Below, piece after piece: positions 25,108 through 34,178 of a stretch of 64,000 nt of DNA; within the stretch, counting starts at the first letter, position 1, and every line of letters starts with the position of its first letter. A program made the position numbers and the translations under genes. Source of the DNA: Labilibaculum antarcticum (lineage in GTDB: Bacteria > Bacteroidota > Bacteroidia > Bacteroidales > Marinifilaceae). The notes under the pieces are model-generated. The model was not told the DNA's origin, searched no databases, and saw nothing but the letters and a program-made list of their open reading frames with translations. Location: the NCBI RefSeq assembly GCF_002356295.1, contig NZ_AP018042.1:4682361-4746360 (forward strand), in the 5' to 3' direction.

Positions 25108-27591
25108 ATGATCGGATTAGTAATCGTTTCGCATAGTAAAATGTTGGCAGAGGGAGTCAAAGAACTTGCCATGCAAATGGGGCAAAATAAAGTGAGGATA
25201 GAAGTTGCTGGCGGCTTAGATGATGAGAATAATCCCATTGGAACCGATCCTATGAAAATTGAAGAAGCAATTCGTGCCGCTTATTCTGAGGATGGCGTTT
25301 TGGTTTTAATGGATATTGGAAGTGCAATAATGAGTGCCGAAATAGCCTTGGAATTTTTGGAGGATGATATTCGGAATAAAGTGGTTTTGTGTGAAGCTCC
25401 TCTTGTTGAAGGTACAATTGCAGCGGCAGCTCAAGCCATGTCTGGTTCTGATATGAAAGATGTGATTGCCGAGGCTAGGAATTCATTACATGCTAAAAAT
25501 GTTCTTTTACAACCAGAAAAAGAGATTGATGAAACTGTATCGGATGAGCAAAATGAACTACCTGTAGATGGAATAAATTTACAAATTATTGTTCCAAATA
25601 AACAAGGACTACATGCCAGACCTGCCGCAAAATTGATTGAGATTGTGAATCGTTTTAACGCCAGAGCTTTGGTTAGTGCCAAGGGAAAGAAACCTGTTTC
25701 TGCCTCCAGTATCAGTCAGGTTGGTACTTTGGGTGCGAAAAATGGCGAAGTTCTGGATTTTGTCATTTTTGGTAAAGATGCAGATGAGCTGGAAAAGGCC
25801 TTGATCTATTTCAGAGATGCAAATTTTGGTGATGATGACAAGGAAATTATTGAAACAACAACAAAAAAAATAGTGAAGTCAGAGGCTTTGGATGGTGCAA
25901 TTCATGGAATTGCTGCTTCTGAGGGAATCGCAGTTGGCAAATCTTTATGGTTCAAAAAAGAATTACCAACTATTAATAAGGAAAATGTTGAGGATACAAA
26001 TCATGAAATTTTCTTGTTGCACCAATCGATCGATCGGGTAATTCAAGAGTTGGGGGTGATTCAAAAGAAAATTACCCGTGAGCTGACTAAAGAAAAGGCA
26101 GAGATCTTCGATTACCACAAACTTCTTTTGCAAGATCAAGATTTACTTAAAGAAGTTGAAGACACTATTCGTAATGAAAAAATAAATGCAGCTTATGTCT
26201 GGTCAAGCCAGATCAAGAAATTGGAAACAGAATATTTAGCGATGGATAGTGCCTATTTGCAAGAACGAGCTGCAGATGTAGTGGAAGTTGGTAATAAAGT
26301 ACTTGTGGAGCTATTAGGTGTACCCAAAAAGAAGATTGTACTTACTCATGCTTGTATTATTGTTACTGACGAACTAGGACCAGCCGAGACCATGGAATTG
26401 GATCTTAATTTGGTGCAGGGAATTATAACAAGAACTGGTGGGGAGACTTCTCATTCTGCAATTTTATCAAGATCCTTGGGTATTCCGGCAATTGTTGGTG
26501 TAGGGGAGCAGATAGATAAGATTATGGATGGCGAGGAAATTGCTATCGACGGATCAACAGGTGATATTTGGACGGCAAATCATCCGGATGTAATTGCAGA
26601 TTTAAGAAAAGCTAAAGAGGTAGAGCAAGTAAAAAGGCAGGAATCTCTGGCCAAAGCTAAAGCCCCGGCTGTTACTAGAGATGGAAAAACCTTTCAAATA
26701 GTAGCAAATGTAAGTGGACCCAAGGAAGCGAAGATATCATTCGAGAATGGAGCAGAAGGAGTTGGCCTTTATCGAACAGAATTCCTGTTCATGAACCGGG
26801 AAGATGCTCCGTCGGAAGAGGAACAATATCAGGCATATAAAACGGTTTGTGAGAACATGAAAGGCTATCCGGTCACCATCAGAACTCTTGATGTCGGCGG
26901 AGATAAACCCATTCCTTACCTTGATATTCCTGCTGAGAACAATCCATTTTTAGGCCTAAGAGGCATTCGATATTGCTTGCAGGATACCAAATTATTTAAA
27001 ACACAATTGAGAGCAATCTGCCGTGTATCCGCTGAATACGATGTTCGGGTGATGTATCCAATGGTTGGTGTGATTGAAGAGGTTCTTTCGGCCAATGAAT
27101 TGCTTCGCAAAGTGCAAACAGATTTGAATAAAGAAGGAATTGCTTTTTCGAAGAAGATGAAAGTTGGCGTAATGATAGAAGTGCCGTCAACCATATTTTT
27201 TATTCCACAATTAGCTAAAGAATTGGATTTCTTAAGCATTGGGACCAATGATCTTACTCAGTATTTGTTGGCATTAGATCGGGATAACAACAGCGTAGCT
27301 AAATATCATAGTCCCTTTCATCCAGTGGTATTAGAAGCTATTCGAGAGATTATAAGCCGTTCGAAAAAAGCGGGAATAGAGGTTAGTATGTGTGGTGAGT
27401 TGGCAGGAAATGCTAAGGCGACTAACCTGTTAATTGGTTTAGGCTTAGAGAAGTTTAGCATGAATAGTCCGGCAATTCCTAAGGTGAAAGAAATGATTCG
27501 GGCAATGAATACTTCTGATAATCAGACTGATTTTCAAATTGATTCATCGATTCGGACTCTTGAGGGACTTAAAAAATCACTTGGAGAATGA
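25108..27591 (+). CDS. dhaM: DhaM - HPr - Enzyme I fusion (PTS phosphoryl donor of DHA kinase)
   Basis: An 827-aa protein with the whole phosphorelay in one chain. The order is: EIIA-Man-like DhaM domain (1-~130) with His9 in MIGLVIVSH; an HPr domain (~155-245) with active-site His169 in GLHARPAAKL; and Enzyme I (~260-825) with GGETSHSAIL (phospho-His449), the PEP-binding GVGLYRTEFLFM, and the C-terminal region ending with MCGELAGNA. Phosphate goes PEP to EI to HPr to DhaM to DhaL-ADP, and finally to DHA. E. coli DhaM carries only a truncated EI. Here the EI part looks full length, so the operon may not need a separate general PTS. No other PTS gene is in the window. Confidence 0.93.
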   Translation: MIGLVIVSHSKMLAEGVKELAMQMGQNKVRIEVAGGLDDENNPIGTDPMKIEEAIRAAYSEDGVLVLMDIGSAIMSAEIALEFLEDDIRNKVVLCEAPLVEGTIAAAAQAMSGSDMKDVIAEARNSLHAKNVLLQPEKEIDETVSDEQNELPVDGINLQIIVPNKQGLHARPAAKLIEIVNRFNARALVSAKGKKPVSASSISQVGTLGAKNGEVLDFVIFGKDADELEKALIYFRDANFGDDDKEIIETTTKKIVKSEALDGAIHGIAASEGIAVGKSLWFKKELPTINKENVEDTNHEIFLLHQSIDRVIQELGVIQKKITRELTKEKAEIFDYHKLLLQDQDLLKEVEDTIRNEKINAAYVWSSQIKKLETEYLAMDSAYLQERAADVVEVGNKVLVELLGVPKKKIVLTHACIIVTDELGPAETMELDLNLVQGIITRTGGETSHSAILSRSLGIPAIVGVGEQIDKIMDGEEIAIDGSTGDIWTANHPDVIADLRKAKEVEQVKRQESLAKAKAPAVTRDGKTFQIVANVSGPKEAKISFENGAEGVGLYRTEFLFMNREDAPSEEEQYQAYKTVCENMKGYPVTIRTLDVGGDKPIPYLDIPAENNPFLGLRGIRYCLQDTKLFKTQLRAICRVSAEYDVRVMYPMVGVIEEVLSANELLRKVQTDLNKEGIAFSKKMKVGVMIEVPSTIFFIPQLAKELDFLSIGTNDLTQYLLALDRDNNSVAKYHSPFHPVVLEAIREIISRSKKAGIEVSMCGELAGNAKATNLLIGLGLEKFSMNSPAIPKVKEMIRAMNTSDNQTDFQIDSSIRTLEGLKKSLGE

Positions 27592-27650
27592 TAAGCCAGA
27601 GATCTTAACTCTGTAATTTATTAATTAATTCTTACTTTCATAAAATGTAA

Positions 27651-27695
27651 TGGATTGCAAATTTGATTAAAATCAGACTTCTAATTTGCAATCCA
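27651..27695. promoter_or_regulatory. 13-bp inverted repeat between dha operon and AraC gene
   Basis: TGGATTGCAAATT at 27651-27663 is matched exactly by AATTTGCAATCCA at 27683-27695, with 19 bases between. It is followed by TACTCTATTTC rather than a run of T. It may end the dha operon transcript or be an operator for the AraC-type regulator that starts 30 bases later. Confidence 0.55.
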
Positions 27696-27724
27696 TACTC
27701 TATTTCAAATAAAAGATTAATAAG

Positions 27725-28603
27725 GTGATTAGCGAGGAACTAAAAGCATATTTTGAACGATCGGAGGTCTGTAAAATCTTGGAATCCGATCAACAGTATA
27801 TTGTCTATTATTCCAATACCAACCAGGAAGAGTTGGAAAAGTTTTTTATTGGTGAGCATACGCTAATGTTTATCCTGAAAGGCAACAAAGGTGTAGTTAC
27901 TCCGAATCATTACTACCAGATTGAGGAAGGCGAAGCCATTTTCATTAAAAAAGGCTCAATTCTTATCAACGAAAAATTGATTCAGGGAAACCAAAATTCC
28001 GGTATTTTTATTTTCTTAAAAGAGGAATTTATTGTCGAGTTTGTTGATAAATACCAACACATGCTTCACTCATCGGAAGCCATGGATATTAAAACTTGGG
28101 GTGCCTATCAATATCATATGGATTCATGGATGCAGGTGTATATCTCTTCTTTGATTTCTTATTTTCAAGTTCTACCACTTCCTGCTCCAGAATTATTAAG
28201 CAACAAATTAAATGAACTTCTTTTAGTTCTGATATTAGGGCAGGAGCGAACCTATTTTATTAGTTTCCTTAGGGAAATATTAATGGTACGTCAGTCGGCT
28301 ATTGATACGGTTCTGCAATCGAACATTTATCGAAATCTTAATGTTGATCACCTCGCATTTCTTTCGAACAAAAGCTTGTCGCAATTCAAAAGAGAGTTTA
28401 AGAAGAAGTACAATGACAGCCCGGCTAATTGGATTCGAATTAAAAGATTGGAATACTCTTCTCATTTACTAATAAGCACAGACAAATCAGTAAACGACAT
28501 TTGCTGGGAGTCTGGTTTTTCCAATGTTTCACACTTTTGTCAACTTTTTCAAAAGCAATATGGCACTTCACCCTTAAAATACCGAAATGTAATTAGGGAT
28601 TAG
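27725..28603 (+). CDS. AraC family transcriptional regulator
   Basis: A 292-aa protein with a GTG start at 27725. An N-terminal cupin-like sensor region (about 20-170; GEHTLMFILKGNKGVVTPNH, EEGEAIFIKKGSIL) is followed by a C-terminal AraC/XylS double helix-turn-helix (about 195-290; LAFLSNKSLSQFKREFKKKY and SVNDICWESGFSNVSHFCQLF with QKQYGTSPLKYR). The sensor half is typical of the many Bacteroidota AraC proteins of about 290 aa. Being next to the dha operon and behind a long inverted repeat, it is a candidate regulator of that operon. The link is by position only. Confidence 0.88.
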   Translation: MISEELKAYFERSEVCKILESDQQYIVYYSNTNQEELEKFFIGEHTLMFILKGNKGVVTPNHYYQIEEGEAIFIKKGSILINEKLIQGNQNSGIFIFLKEEFIVEFVDKYQHMLHSSEAMDIKTWGAYQYHMDSWMQVYISSLISYFQVLPLPAPELLSNKLNELLLVLILGQERTYFISFLREILMVRQSAIDTVLQSNIYRNLNVDHLAFLSNKSLSQFKREFKKKYNDSPANWIRIKRLEYSSHLLISTDKSVNDICWESGFSNVSHFCQLFQKQYGTSPLKYRNVIRD

Positions 28604-28802
28604 TATTATTTAGCCGGATTTACAACAGTCCTTTTTTTAATAGAGGGGTGAAGTGCAATAGTTTTTTTGCGATCCTTTAAGAGATCCATAAAGCAATTTG
28701 TGCGGAAGAGATAGTTTGAGCACTGCGTTATTCTCAATTCGTTTTATTATCTTAATAGGATAAATTGATATACACATTCAAGGGGGAATAAATAGTTGCT
28801 AT

Positions 28803-31352
28803 ATGAGATCTGAAAAATTCCAAAATGAAGTTGATTTAAAGTACAAATTGTACAATAGTATATTTTTAACCTTGCCGTTAGATGGCATACATGGAACGGG
28901 TATTTTAATTCCCATTCTGAAAGATTCATGCTCTAAAGGCTTAGATACAGGGAAATCACCTGTTGAAATTTTCGAGAACTTTTTTGAGAAACAAACTTCT
29001 TTTCGAACTGAGAAAGAACAGTTTGATTTTATGTTTCGTGTGATTCATTATATTGAACGACAGGTAGTTTTGCTGGATGCAGTGGAAGACGCAGTCTTTG
29101 ATAAAATGAACGATTTAGATGGAGCCGGTAGTTTGAAGGCATTGAAAGCGGAAATTAAAGAACTTGGTAAAGGAGAGGGATTTAAACGTGATTTGGAGAA
29201 ATTTGCCGTGCGGGTAGTATTAACGGCTCATCCTACGCAATTTTATCCAAGCACGGTGTTAGCAATCATTAATGATTTAATAAAATCCATTCAGAAAAGT
29301 GATTTACTTCAAATTAAATTATTGCTCACGCAATTGGGAAAAACGCCGTTTTTTAAGAAGGAAAGACCAACACCATACGATGAGGCTAAAAGTTTAAGCT
29401 GGTATTTGGAGAATATATTTTATCAGTCGGCATCTGATTTGTATTCCGAATTGCTAAATAATGAAGAATTATCTGATGAAATGGTTTGCCCTACAATTTC
29501 ATTTGGCTTTTGGCCAGGTGGAGACAGAGATGGGAACCCCTATGTAAATACAGAAACGACATTAAAAGTTGCTGAACGGCTTCGGTATATTCTTTTCTCT
29601 AATTATTACAAGGATTTGAGACTCTTGCGAAGACGTTTTAGTTTTAAAGGCGTGTATGAGCTAATTGTTGATTTGGAAGAAAAGGTTCTTAAGGCATTGA
29701 ATAAAAGCGAATCTGGTACTGGGATTTCTGTTGAGGAAATAAATATTTCGTTAAAAAAAATTGAAAAAATATTAATTGAAGAACACGATGGTTTTTTTCT
29801 TGATTTATTGAAGAAATTTCAGAATAAGGTGAAGTTATTTGGTGCTCATTTTGCCAGTATTGATATCCGGCAGGACAGTCGAATCATAAAGACAGCTTTC
29901 GATGTTTTATGTGAATCTTCTCCTGTTATCAATAAGCAAATTGGCGATCTTAGTATGGAAAATTTGTTTGAATTAAATGGGTCTGTCACTTCTATTCAGA
30001 CTGATGATGAGGTGAGTAAGGATACGATTACTGTTTTTTCTGCCATAAAAGAAATTCAAGAAAGAAATGGGGAGTCTGCTTGTAATCGTTTCATTATCAG
30101 TAATTGTCAGACTTCCGTTGATGTTGCGCGAGTATTCGCAATGGCTAAACTTTGCGCATGGGAAGAAACTTTACCGCTGGATATTGTGCCACTTTTTGAA
30201 ACAATTGATGATTTGGCAAAGGCAGATGAAACAATGAGGGAGTTGTTTGAAAATAAAGTATACTATCAGCATTTATTATCGAGAGGTAAGAAGCAAACCG
30301 TAATGGTTGGCTTTTCGGATGGAACCAAAGACGGTGGCTATTTTTCGGCAAATTGGAGCATTTATAAAGCCAAAGAGAATATAACACGTTTGGCTCGTGA
30401 AAAAGGGATTGTGGTGGTCTTTTTTGATGGACGGGGCGGACCGCCGGCGCGAGGAGGCGGGAATACTCACAAATTTTATTCTTCCCTAGGAAATAATATC
30501 GAAAATCAGGAAATACAAGTAACTATTCAAGGTCAGACCATTAGTTCGAAATTTGGAACTAAGGCATCTGCAAAATATTATCAGGAATTACTGATTACTG
30601 CAGGCTTGGGAAATCGGTTGTTCGAAGATCGGAGCAAACAATTGTGTCTTAAAGACAAGGAAATCATGGAAACTCTTTCACAATATAGTTTGGAGGAATA
30701 TCATCGGTTTAAATCATCGGATAAGTTTGTTCCTTATTTAGAGAAAATGAGTGCGCTAAAATACTATGGAAAAGCAAAGATTGGTAGTCGACCCAGCAAA
30801 CGAAAGGCATCAGCAGAATTGAATTTTGAAGATTTACGGGCAATTCCTTTTGTAGGAGCATGGAGCCAGATGAAGCAAAATGTACCAGGTTTTTTTGGTG
30901 TTGGAGCATCTATAAAAAGGTTGAAAGATGAAGGACGAATGGAAGGCTGCAAAAGTTTGTACAATAATTCATTATTTTTTAGAACTTTGGTTGAAAACAG
31001 CATGCAATCCATCAGTAAATCTTATTTTTCATTAACTGAATACATGAAAAAGGATGAGGAGTTTGGCGAATTTTGGAACTGGATTTACAGGGAATATCAA
31101 TTAAGTATTGATATGTTGTTGGAAGTGTCCGGACAAAAGGAAATCATGGAATTATCACTGGAATTAAAGGATTCAATTCATTTACGTGAAGAAATTGTAT
31201 TGCCCTTAATATGTATCCAGCAATTCGCTTTAATGAAAATTCGGGAAATGGACTTGTCCGGAAATATTGATCAGAATAAATATATCACATTGCAAAACTT
31301 GGTTATTCGGTCACTTTATGGTAATATTAATGCTAGTAGAAATTCAGCGTAA
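28803..31352 (+). CDS. ppc: Phosphoenolpyruvate carboxylase
   Basis: An 849-aa protein of normal length. Motifs are VLTAHPTQFYP (catalytic His143), FGFWPGGDRDGNPYV, FGAHFASIDIRQDSR, MVGFSDGTKDGGYFSANW (substrate lysine region), FDGRGGPPARGGGNTHKFY (the Gly-rich catalytic loop, about 540-560) and IPFVGAWSQMKQNVPGFFG. It fixes bicarbonate onto PEP to give oxaloacetate. It follows the AraC gene by 200 bases with its own promoter region. The final residues normally form the C-terminal Gly anchor. Here the end is LYGNINASRNSA, not the usual (N)TG, and the anchor sequence is relaxed. I would still call it active. Confidence 0.95.
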   Translation: MRSEKFQNEVDLKYKLYNSIFLTLPLDGIHGTGILIPILKDSCSKGLDTGKSPVEIFENFFEKQTSFRTEKEQFDFMFRVIHYIERQVVLLDAVEDAVFDKMNDLDGAGSLKALKAEIKELGKGEGFKRDLEKFAVRVVLTAHPTQFYPSTVLAIINDLIKSIQKSDLLQIKLLLTQLGKTPFFKKERPTPYDEAKSLSWYLENIFYQSASDLYSELLNNEELSDEMVCPTISFGFWPGGDRDGNPYVNTETTLKVAERLRYILFSNYYKDLRLLRRRFSFKGVYELIVDLEEKVLKALNKSESGTGISVEEINISLKKIEKILIEEHDGFFLDLLKKFQNKVKLFGAHFASIDIRQDSRIIKTAFDVLCESSPVINKQIGDLSMENLFELNGSVTSIQTDDEVSKDTITVFSAIKEIQERNGESACNRFIISNCQTSVDVARVFAMAKLCAWEETLPLDIVPLFETIDDLAKADETMRELFENKVYYQHLLSRGKKQTVMVGFSDGTKDGGYFSANWSIYKAKENITRLAREKGIVVVFFDGRGGPPARGGGNTHKFYSSLGNNIENQEIQVTIQGQTISSKFGTKASAKYYQELLITAGLGNRLFEDRSKQLCLKDKEIMETLSQYSLEEYHRFKSSDKFVPYLEKMSALKYYGKAKIGSRPSKRKASAELNFEDLRAIPFVGAWSQMKQNVPGFFGVGASIKRLKDEGRMEGCKSLYNNSLFFRTLVENSMQSISKSYFSLTEYMKKDEEFGEFWNWIYREYQLSIDMLLEVSGQKEIMELSLELKDSIHLREEIVLPLICIQQFALMKIREMDLSGNIDQNKYITLQNLVIRSLYGNINASRNSA

Positions 31353-31452
31353 AATAAGTTTAAGAAAAATTATTCTCTAATAACAATTTTCTAAGATGAA
31401 TATCGTTTTCTTTGTAATTCAAAAACGAACTAAAAAAACAAAAAGAAGCCCA

Positions 31453-32157
31453 ATGAAGATATACAAAACATTTTTTTCAATCACACTTTTCGCCTTATTT
31501 TCACTTTCAACATTCGCACAGACTACTGAAACTTCAACAGAAGTTAAAGCAGAGGTGAAAAAGCAGGAGGTAACAACGCAGGAAGTAACCAAACCAAAGG
31601 CTAAAACGCCAGTCGTAAGGAAGCCTTCAAAATCTTATCTTGACGAAGGATCAATAAAAGAGCAGTTTGATTATATGATGAGCAAATCTAATCGCTACGA
31701 AGATTACAAAGTGGTTAAGAAGAGTTCTTTAGATAAATTCCAGTCCAATGTTACGGATTCTTTGAATTTTGTGAAAAAGAATTTATTGGATTCAAAATCC
31801 TTAGTGTCTACTCAGAATACAGAGATTAGTTCGTTAAAGAAAGAATTGCAAACGGCAAAAGATCAACTGGAAGAAACGGTTAAATCTAAGGACAGTATGG
31901 GTTTATTGGGAATGCAACTTCCAAAATCAACTTACAATACTATAATGTGGGTTTTAATTCTGATATCCCTTTTGGTAGCTGGTATATGTTTCTTTTTGTT
32001 TAAGAGGAGTCACGTAATAACGGTTGAAACCAAAGACACTTTGGAAGATGTGCGCGAGGAATTTGATACACATCGTAAAAACGCCCTTGTACGCGAGCAA
32101 AAATTGGCAAGAAAACTTCAAGATGAGGTGATAAAAAATAAGAATTTAGGTCTGTAA
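31453..32157 (+). CDS. Secreted/anchored coiled-coil protein, unknown function
   Basis: From ATG 31453 (234 aa; an upstream in-frame ATG at 31396 gives an implausible lead), the protein has a signal peptide (MKIYKTFFSITLFALFSLST, then FAQ), a Lys/Thr/Glu/Val-rich spacer, a globular or helical stretch with SIKEQFDYMMSKSNRYEDYKVV, a coiled coil (about 90-150), one transmembrane helix (TIMWVLILISLLVAGICFFLF, about 165-187) and a charged cytoplasmic tail. Database entries of this Bacteroidota family are often labelled tRNA (guanine-N1)-methyltransferase, which the sequence does not support: there is no SPOUT fold. A scaffold in the envelope is possible. It follows ppc by 100 bases and ends in a strong terminator. 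Confidence 0.8.
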   Translation: MKIYKTFFSITLFALFSLSTFAQTTETSTEVKAEVKKQEVTTQEVTKPKAKTPVVRKPSKSYLDEGSIKEQFDYMMSKSNRYEDYKVVKKSSLDKFQSNVTDSLNFVKKNLLDSKSLVSTQNTEISSLKKELQTAKDQLEETVKSKDSMGLLGMQLPKSTYNTIMWVLILISLLVAGICFFLFKRSHVITVETKDTLEDVREEFDTHRKNALVREQKLARKLQDEVIKNKNLGL

Positions 32158-32180
32158 GATTTTAATTTCAAAAAAGTAAA

Positions 32181-32218
32181 AAAAGAGGTTTGACAGAAAT
32201 GTCAGACCTCTTTTTTTT
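32181..32218. terminator. Rho-independent terminator
   Basis: AGAGGTTTGACA pairs with TGTCAGACCTCT (one mismatch) around GAAA, followed by eight T. It ends the ppc/coiled-coil transcript and, with its A tract, could also end the minus-strand small gene. Confidence 0.9.
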
Positions 32219-32251
32219 GTAGAGCAAATTCATGTAATTTATTTACTGCTT

Positions 32252-32464
32252 TTAAATTGATTTTTGTGAAATATTCTTTGATATCAAGACTGCACCAACA
32301 ATAGATAATATCAGAAGAAATACCGCAAATTTGCAATAGAACCCACAATAAAATTGATCCTGAGCCCCCAATTCAAAAGCTGACCAACCGAAAGCAATAA
32401 GTACAACATAGTCGATGAATAATATCGAGCTAAGTAATAATAATATAAGTAATGTTTTTTTCAT
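32252..32464 (-). CDS. Small membrane protein
   Basis: A 70-aa protein with two hydrophobic helices: about 4-26 (LLILLLLSSILFIDYVVLIA) and about 44-62 (FAVFLLILSIVGAVLIS). A Cys/Tyr-rich connector (YCGFYCKF) lies between them, and the ends are basic. It has no recognised family. The clean ATG start, neutral surroundings and absence of a better frame support it. Confidence 0.6.
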   Translation of the reverse strand: MKKTLLILLLLSSILFIDYVVLIAFGWSAFELGAQDQFYCGFYCKFAVFLLILSIVGAVLISKNISQKSI

Positions 32465-32538
32465 TATTCTAGGTGCTTACTGTAAAGTTAAAACCTCTGT
32501 TGTAGATCTAAAAATTACTTATTGTGAATGTTTTATCT

Positions 32539-32546
32539 TATCTTTG
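32539..32546 (+). promoter_or_regulatory. Candidate -7 promoter box of the FNR-like gene
   Basis: TATCTTTG is an exact match to the Bacteroidota -7 consensus TAnnTTTG and lies 20 bases before the ATG at 32566. The TTG 14 bases upstream is too close for the usual -33 element, so the assignment is weak. Confidence 0.35.
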
Positions 32547-32565
32547 TGATATATATTACATCATT

Positions 32566-33270
32566 ATGTTGATACAACCAAAGGACTCTATTTTTTCCAA
32601 TTGTGAAATTTGTACAGACAAGTCTTGTGCGGTTCAAACGCTGTCGAGAGATGATCTAGCTTTGTTGAGTGATAACTACCATGAGACATCATTCGAAAAG
32701 GGCGAAATAATCTTGTCGAAAGGTTCTTTTGTAGATCATGTGGTATACTTACGTCGCGGACTTGTTAAGGAATATGGAAAGGGCGAACACAAGCAAGAGT
32801 ATATATTACAAGTGATTAAACCTCAATCTTATTTAGGATTGCATTCTATATTTAGTAACAGTTCAAATCACTATTCCTATATGGCTTTAACTAATGTAAC
32901 GGTTTGTTATATTAAACTACCTGTTTTTTCTAAATTTATTAAAGAAAATGGAAGGTTTAGTTATGAGATATTGTCTTCGGTATGTAATGATAGTTTGCGA
33001 AATTATCATCGTTTTATCGATCAGCATCAAAAGAAGATATTCGGAAAGGTTGCTGATGCTTTATTGTATTTTTCCAGTGTTATTTTTGAATCTTCAAATT
33101 TCACCTTACCTCTTAGCCGTAAAGAAATTGCTCACATGATTGGTACCAGTAGAGAAAGTGTATCAAAACAGATTTGTGGGTTTGAAGCAGATCAAATTAT
33201 TAAAGTAAACGGTCGTAGTATTTTCATTTTGGATATGGAGAAATTGAAACAAATCAGCAGGGTCGGATAA
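32566..33270 (+). CDS. Crp/Fnr regulator with FNR-like cysteines
   Basis: From ATG 32566 (234 aa), a cyclic-nucleotide-binding-type beta roll (about 30-130; FEKGEIILSKGSFVDHVVYL) and a C-terminal winged helix (about 155-232; TLPLSRKEIAHMIGTSRESVS recognition helix). Cys13, Cys16, Cys21 and Cys114 are spaced C-x2-C-x4-C-x92-C. E. coli FNR is C-x2-C-x5-C-x92-C, so a [4Fe-4S] oxygen-sensing cluster is plausible. It lies beside a ferric-reductase-like haem protein and molybdate transport, which suggests control of anaerobic molybdoenzyme respiration. That role is inference. The ATG 14 codons upstream is rejected because it precedes the candidate promoter. Confidence 0.9.
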   Translation: MLIQPKDSIFSNCEICTDKSCAVQTLSRDDLALLSDNYHETSFEKGEIILSKGSFVDHVVYLRRGLVKEYGKGEHKQEYILQVIKPQSYLGLHSIFSNSSNHYSYMALTNVTVCYIKLPVFSKFIKENGRFSYEILSSVCNDSLRNYHRFIDQHQKKIFGKVADALLYFSSVIFESSNFTLPLSRKEIAHMIGTSRESVSKQICGFEADQIIKVNGRSIFILDMEKLKQISRVG

Positions 33271-33427
33271 TTTGTAATACTTCAAATACCTAAATGTTGG
33301 TATTTATCATCTCTTGTATTTTTTGCAACTTCGCGCTTGAACATTTCGCTGGATTGCTTTTTTGAGCAACTTTTAATTCTATTTCATTTCAGTAAAGAGG
33401 TTCCGCGATACTAATCTTGAATTTTAT

Positions 33428-34081
33428 ATGAATTGGCTGAAAAAAAACTGGGACTGGATTTTAGTTTGTGTCATTGCGTTTGTACCTCTTTTCAGCTTAT
33501 ATGAATTGGCAAATTTCAATTTCGAGAATAATAATTACGATTTTCTCATTTTTGATGATTATGAATATCCTCCGCACATAGCTGAACAAATGGATTTTGA
33601 TACCATCCCAGGTATTAAATTTGCGATTCATACTACAGGAGAATGGGCCATTCGTTTTCTGATTACCATCTTACTGTGCACACCTGTGCGAATTCTTTTT
33701 GGGTGGACGTGCAGTCTCTATACTCGTCAGGCAATAGGCATAACGACAGGTATTTACGTGCTTCTTCATTTTTCCTTATTTCTAAAATATGAGGGATTCT
33801 TTGCTATTTTTAGTGAACCGGAATTGGTGCTGGGATTTTTGGCAGGAATTATAGTGGTTGCGCTAATGATTACCTCAAATAAAAGATCCATGAAGCTATT
33901 GAAAAAGGCATGGAAGAAGCTTCACCGAATGGCCTACGTGGCCGCAGGCTTAGTTCTTTTGCATGTGATATTACTCAAAGAAGACTGGCTTGTTTATGCT
34001 TGTATATTGGGTTTGGGTTTTCTAATTAGATACAAACCAATTCGTTCTCGTTTAGAAGAGTTGCGCCTGAAAAAAGCCTGA
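33428..34081 (+). CDS. Ferric reductase-like (MsrQ/YedZ-type) haem membrane protein
   Basis: A 217-aa polytopic membrane protein. A first helix (WDWILVCVIAFVPLFSLYEL) precedes a soluble loop. A core of four or five helices carries HTTGEWAIRFLITILLCTPVR, an IYVLLHFSLFLKYEG segment and WKKLHRMAYVAAGLVLLHVIL. The histidines in those helices sit where the ferric-reductase family binds haem, and KKAWKKLHRM-Y is a strong match to the MsrQ (sulfoxide reductase haem subunit) signature. MsrQ passes electrons to the periplasmic molybdoenzyme MsrP. No msrP is in the window. The neighbouring mod genes fit a molybdenum link. The longer N-terminal loop is not typical of MsrQ. Confidence 0.8.
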   Translation: MNWLKKNWDWILVCVIAFVPLFSLYELANFNFENNNYDFLIFDDYEYPPHIAEQMDFDTIPGIKFAIHTTGEWAIRFLITILLCTPVRILFGWTCSLYTRQAIGITTGIYVLLHFSLFLKYEGFFAIFSEPELVLGFLAGIIVVALMITSNKRSMKLLKKAWKKLHRMAYVAAGLVLLHVILLKEDWLVYACILGLGFLIRYKPIRSRLEELRLKKA

Positions 34082-34178
34082 TAATCGAATTTTTTGAGTG
34101 ATCTTCTGATTTCAGAAGGGGTAACTTGAAAAAAATTACTAATTTCAGGTCTTTAATCCCCAACTAAGCTAATCCTTC

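Noticed and set aside
31396-32157. tRNA (guanine-N1)-methyltransferase
   Set aside because: A label often carried by this family in databases; the protein has a signal peptide, coiled coil and one membrane helix, and no SPOUT methyltransferase fold.
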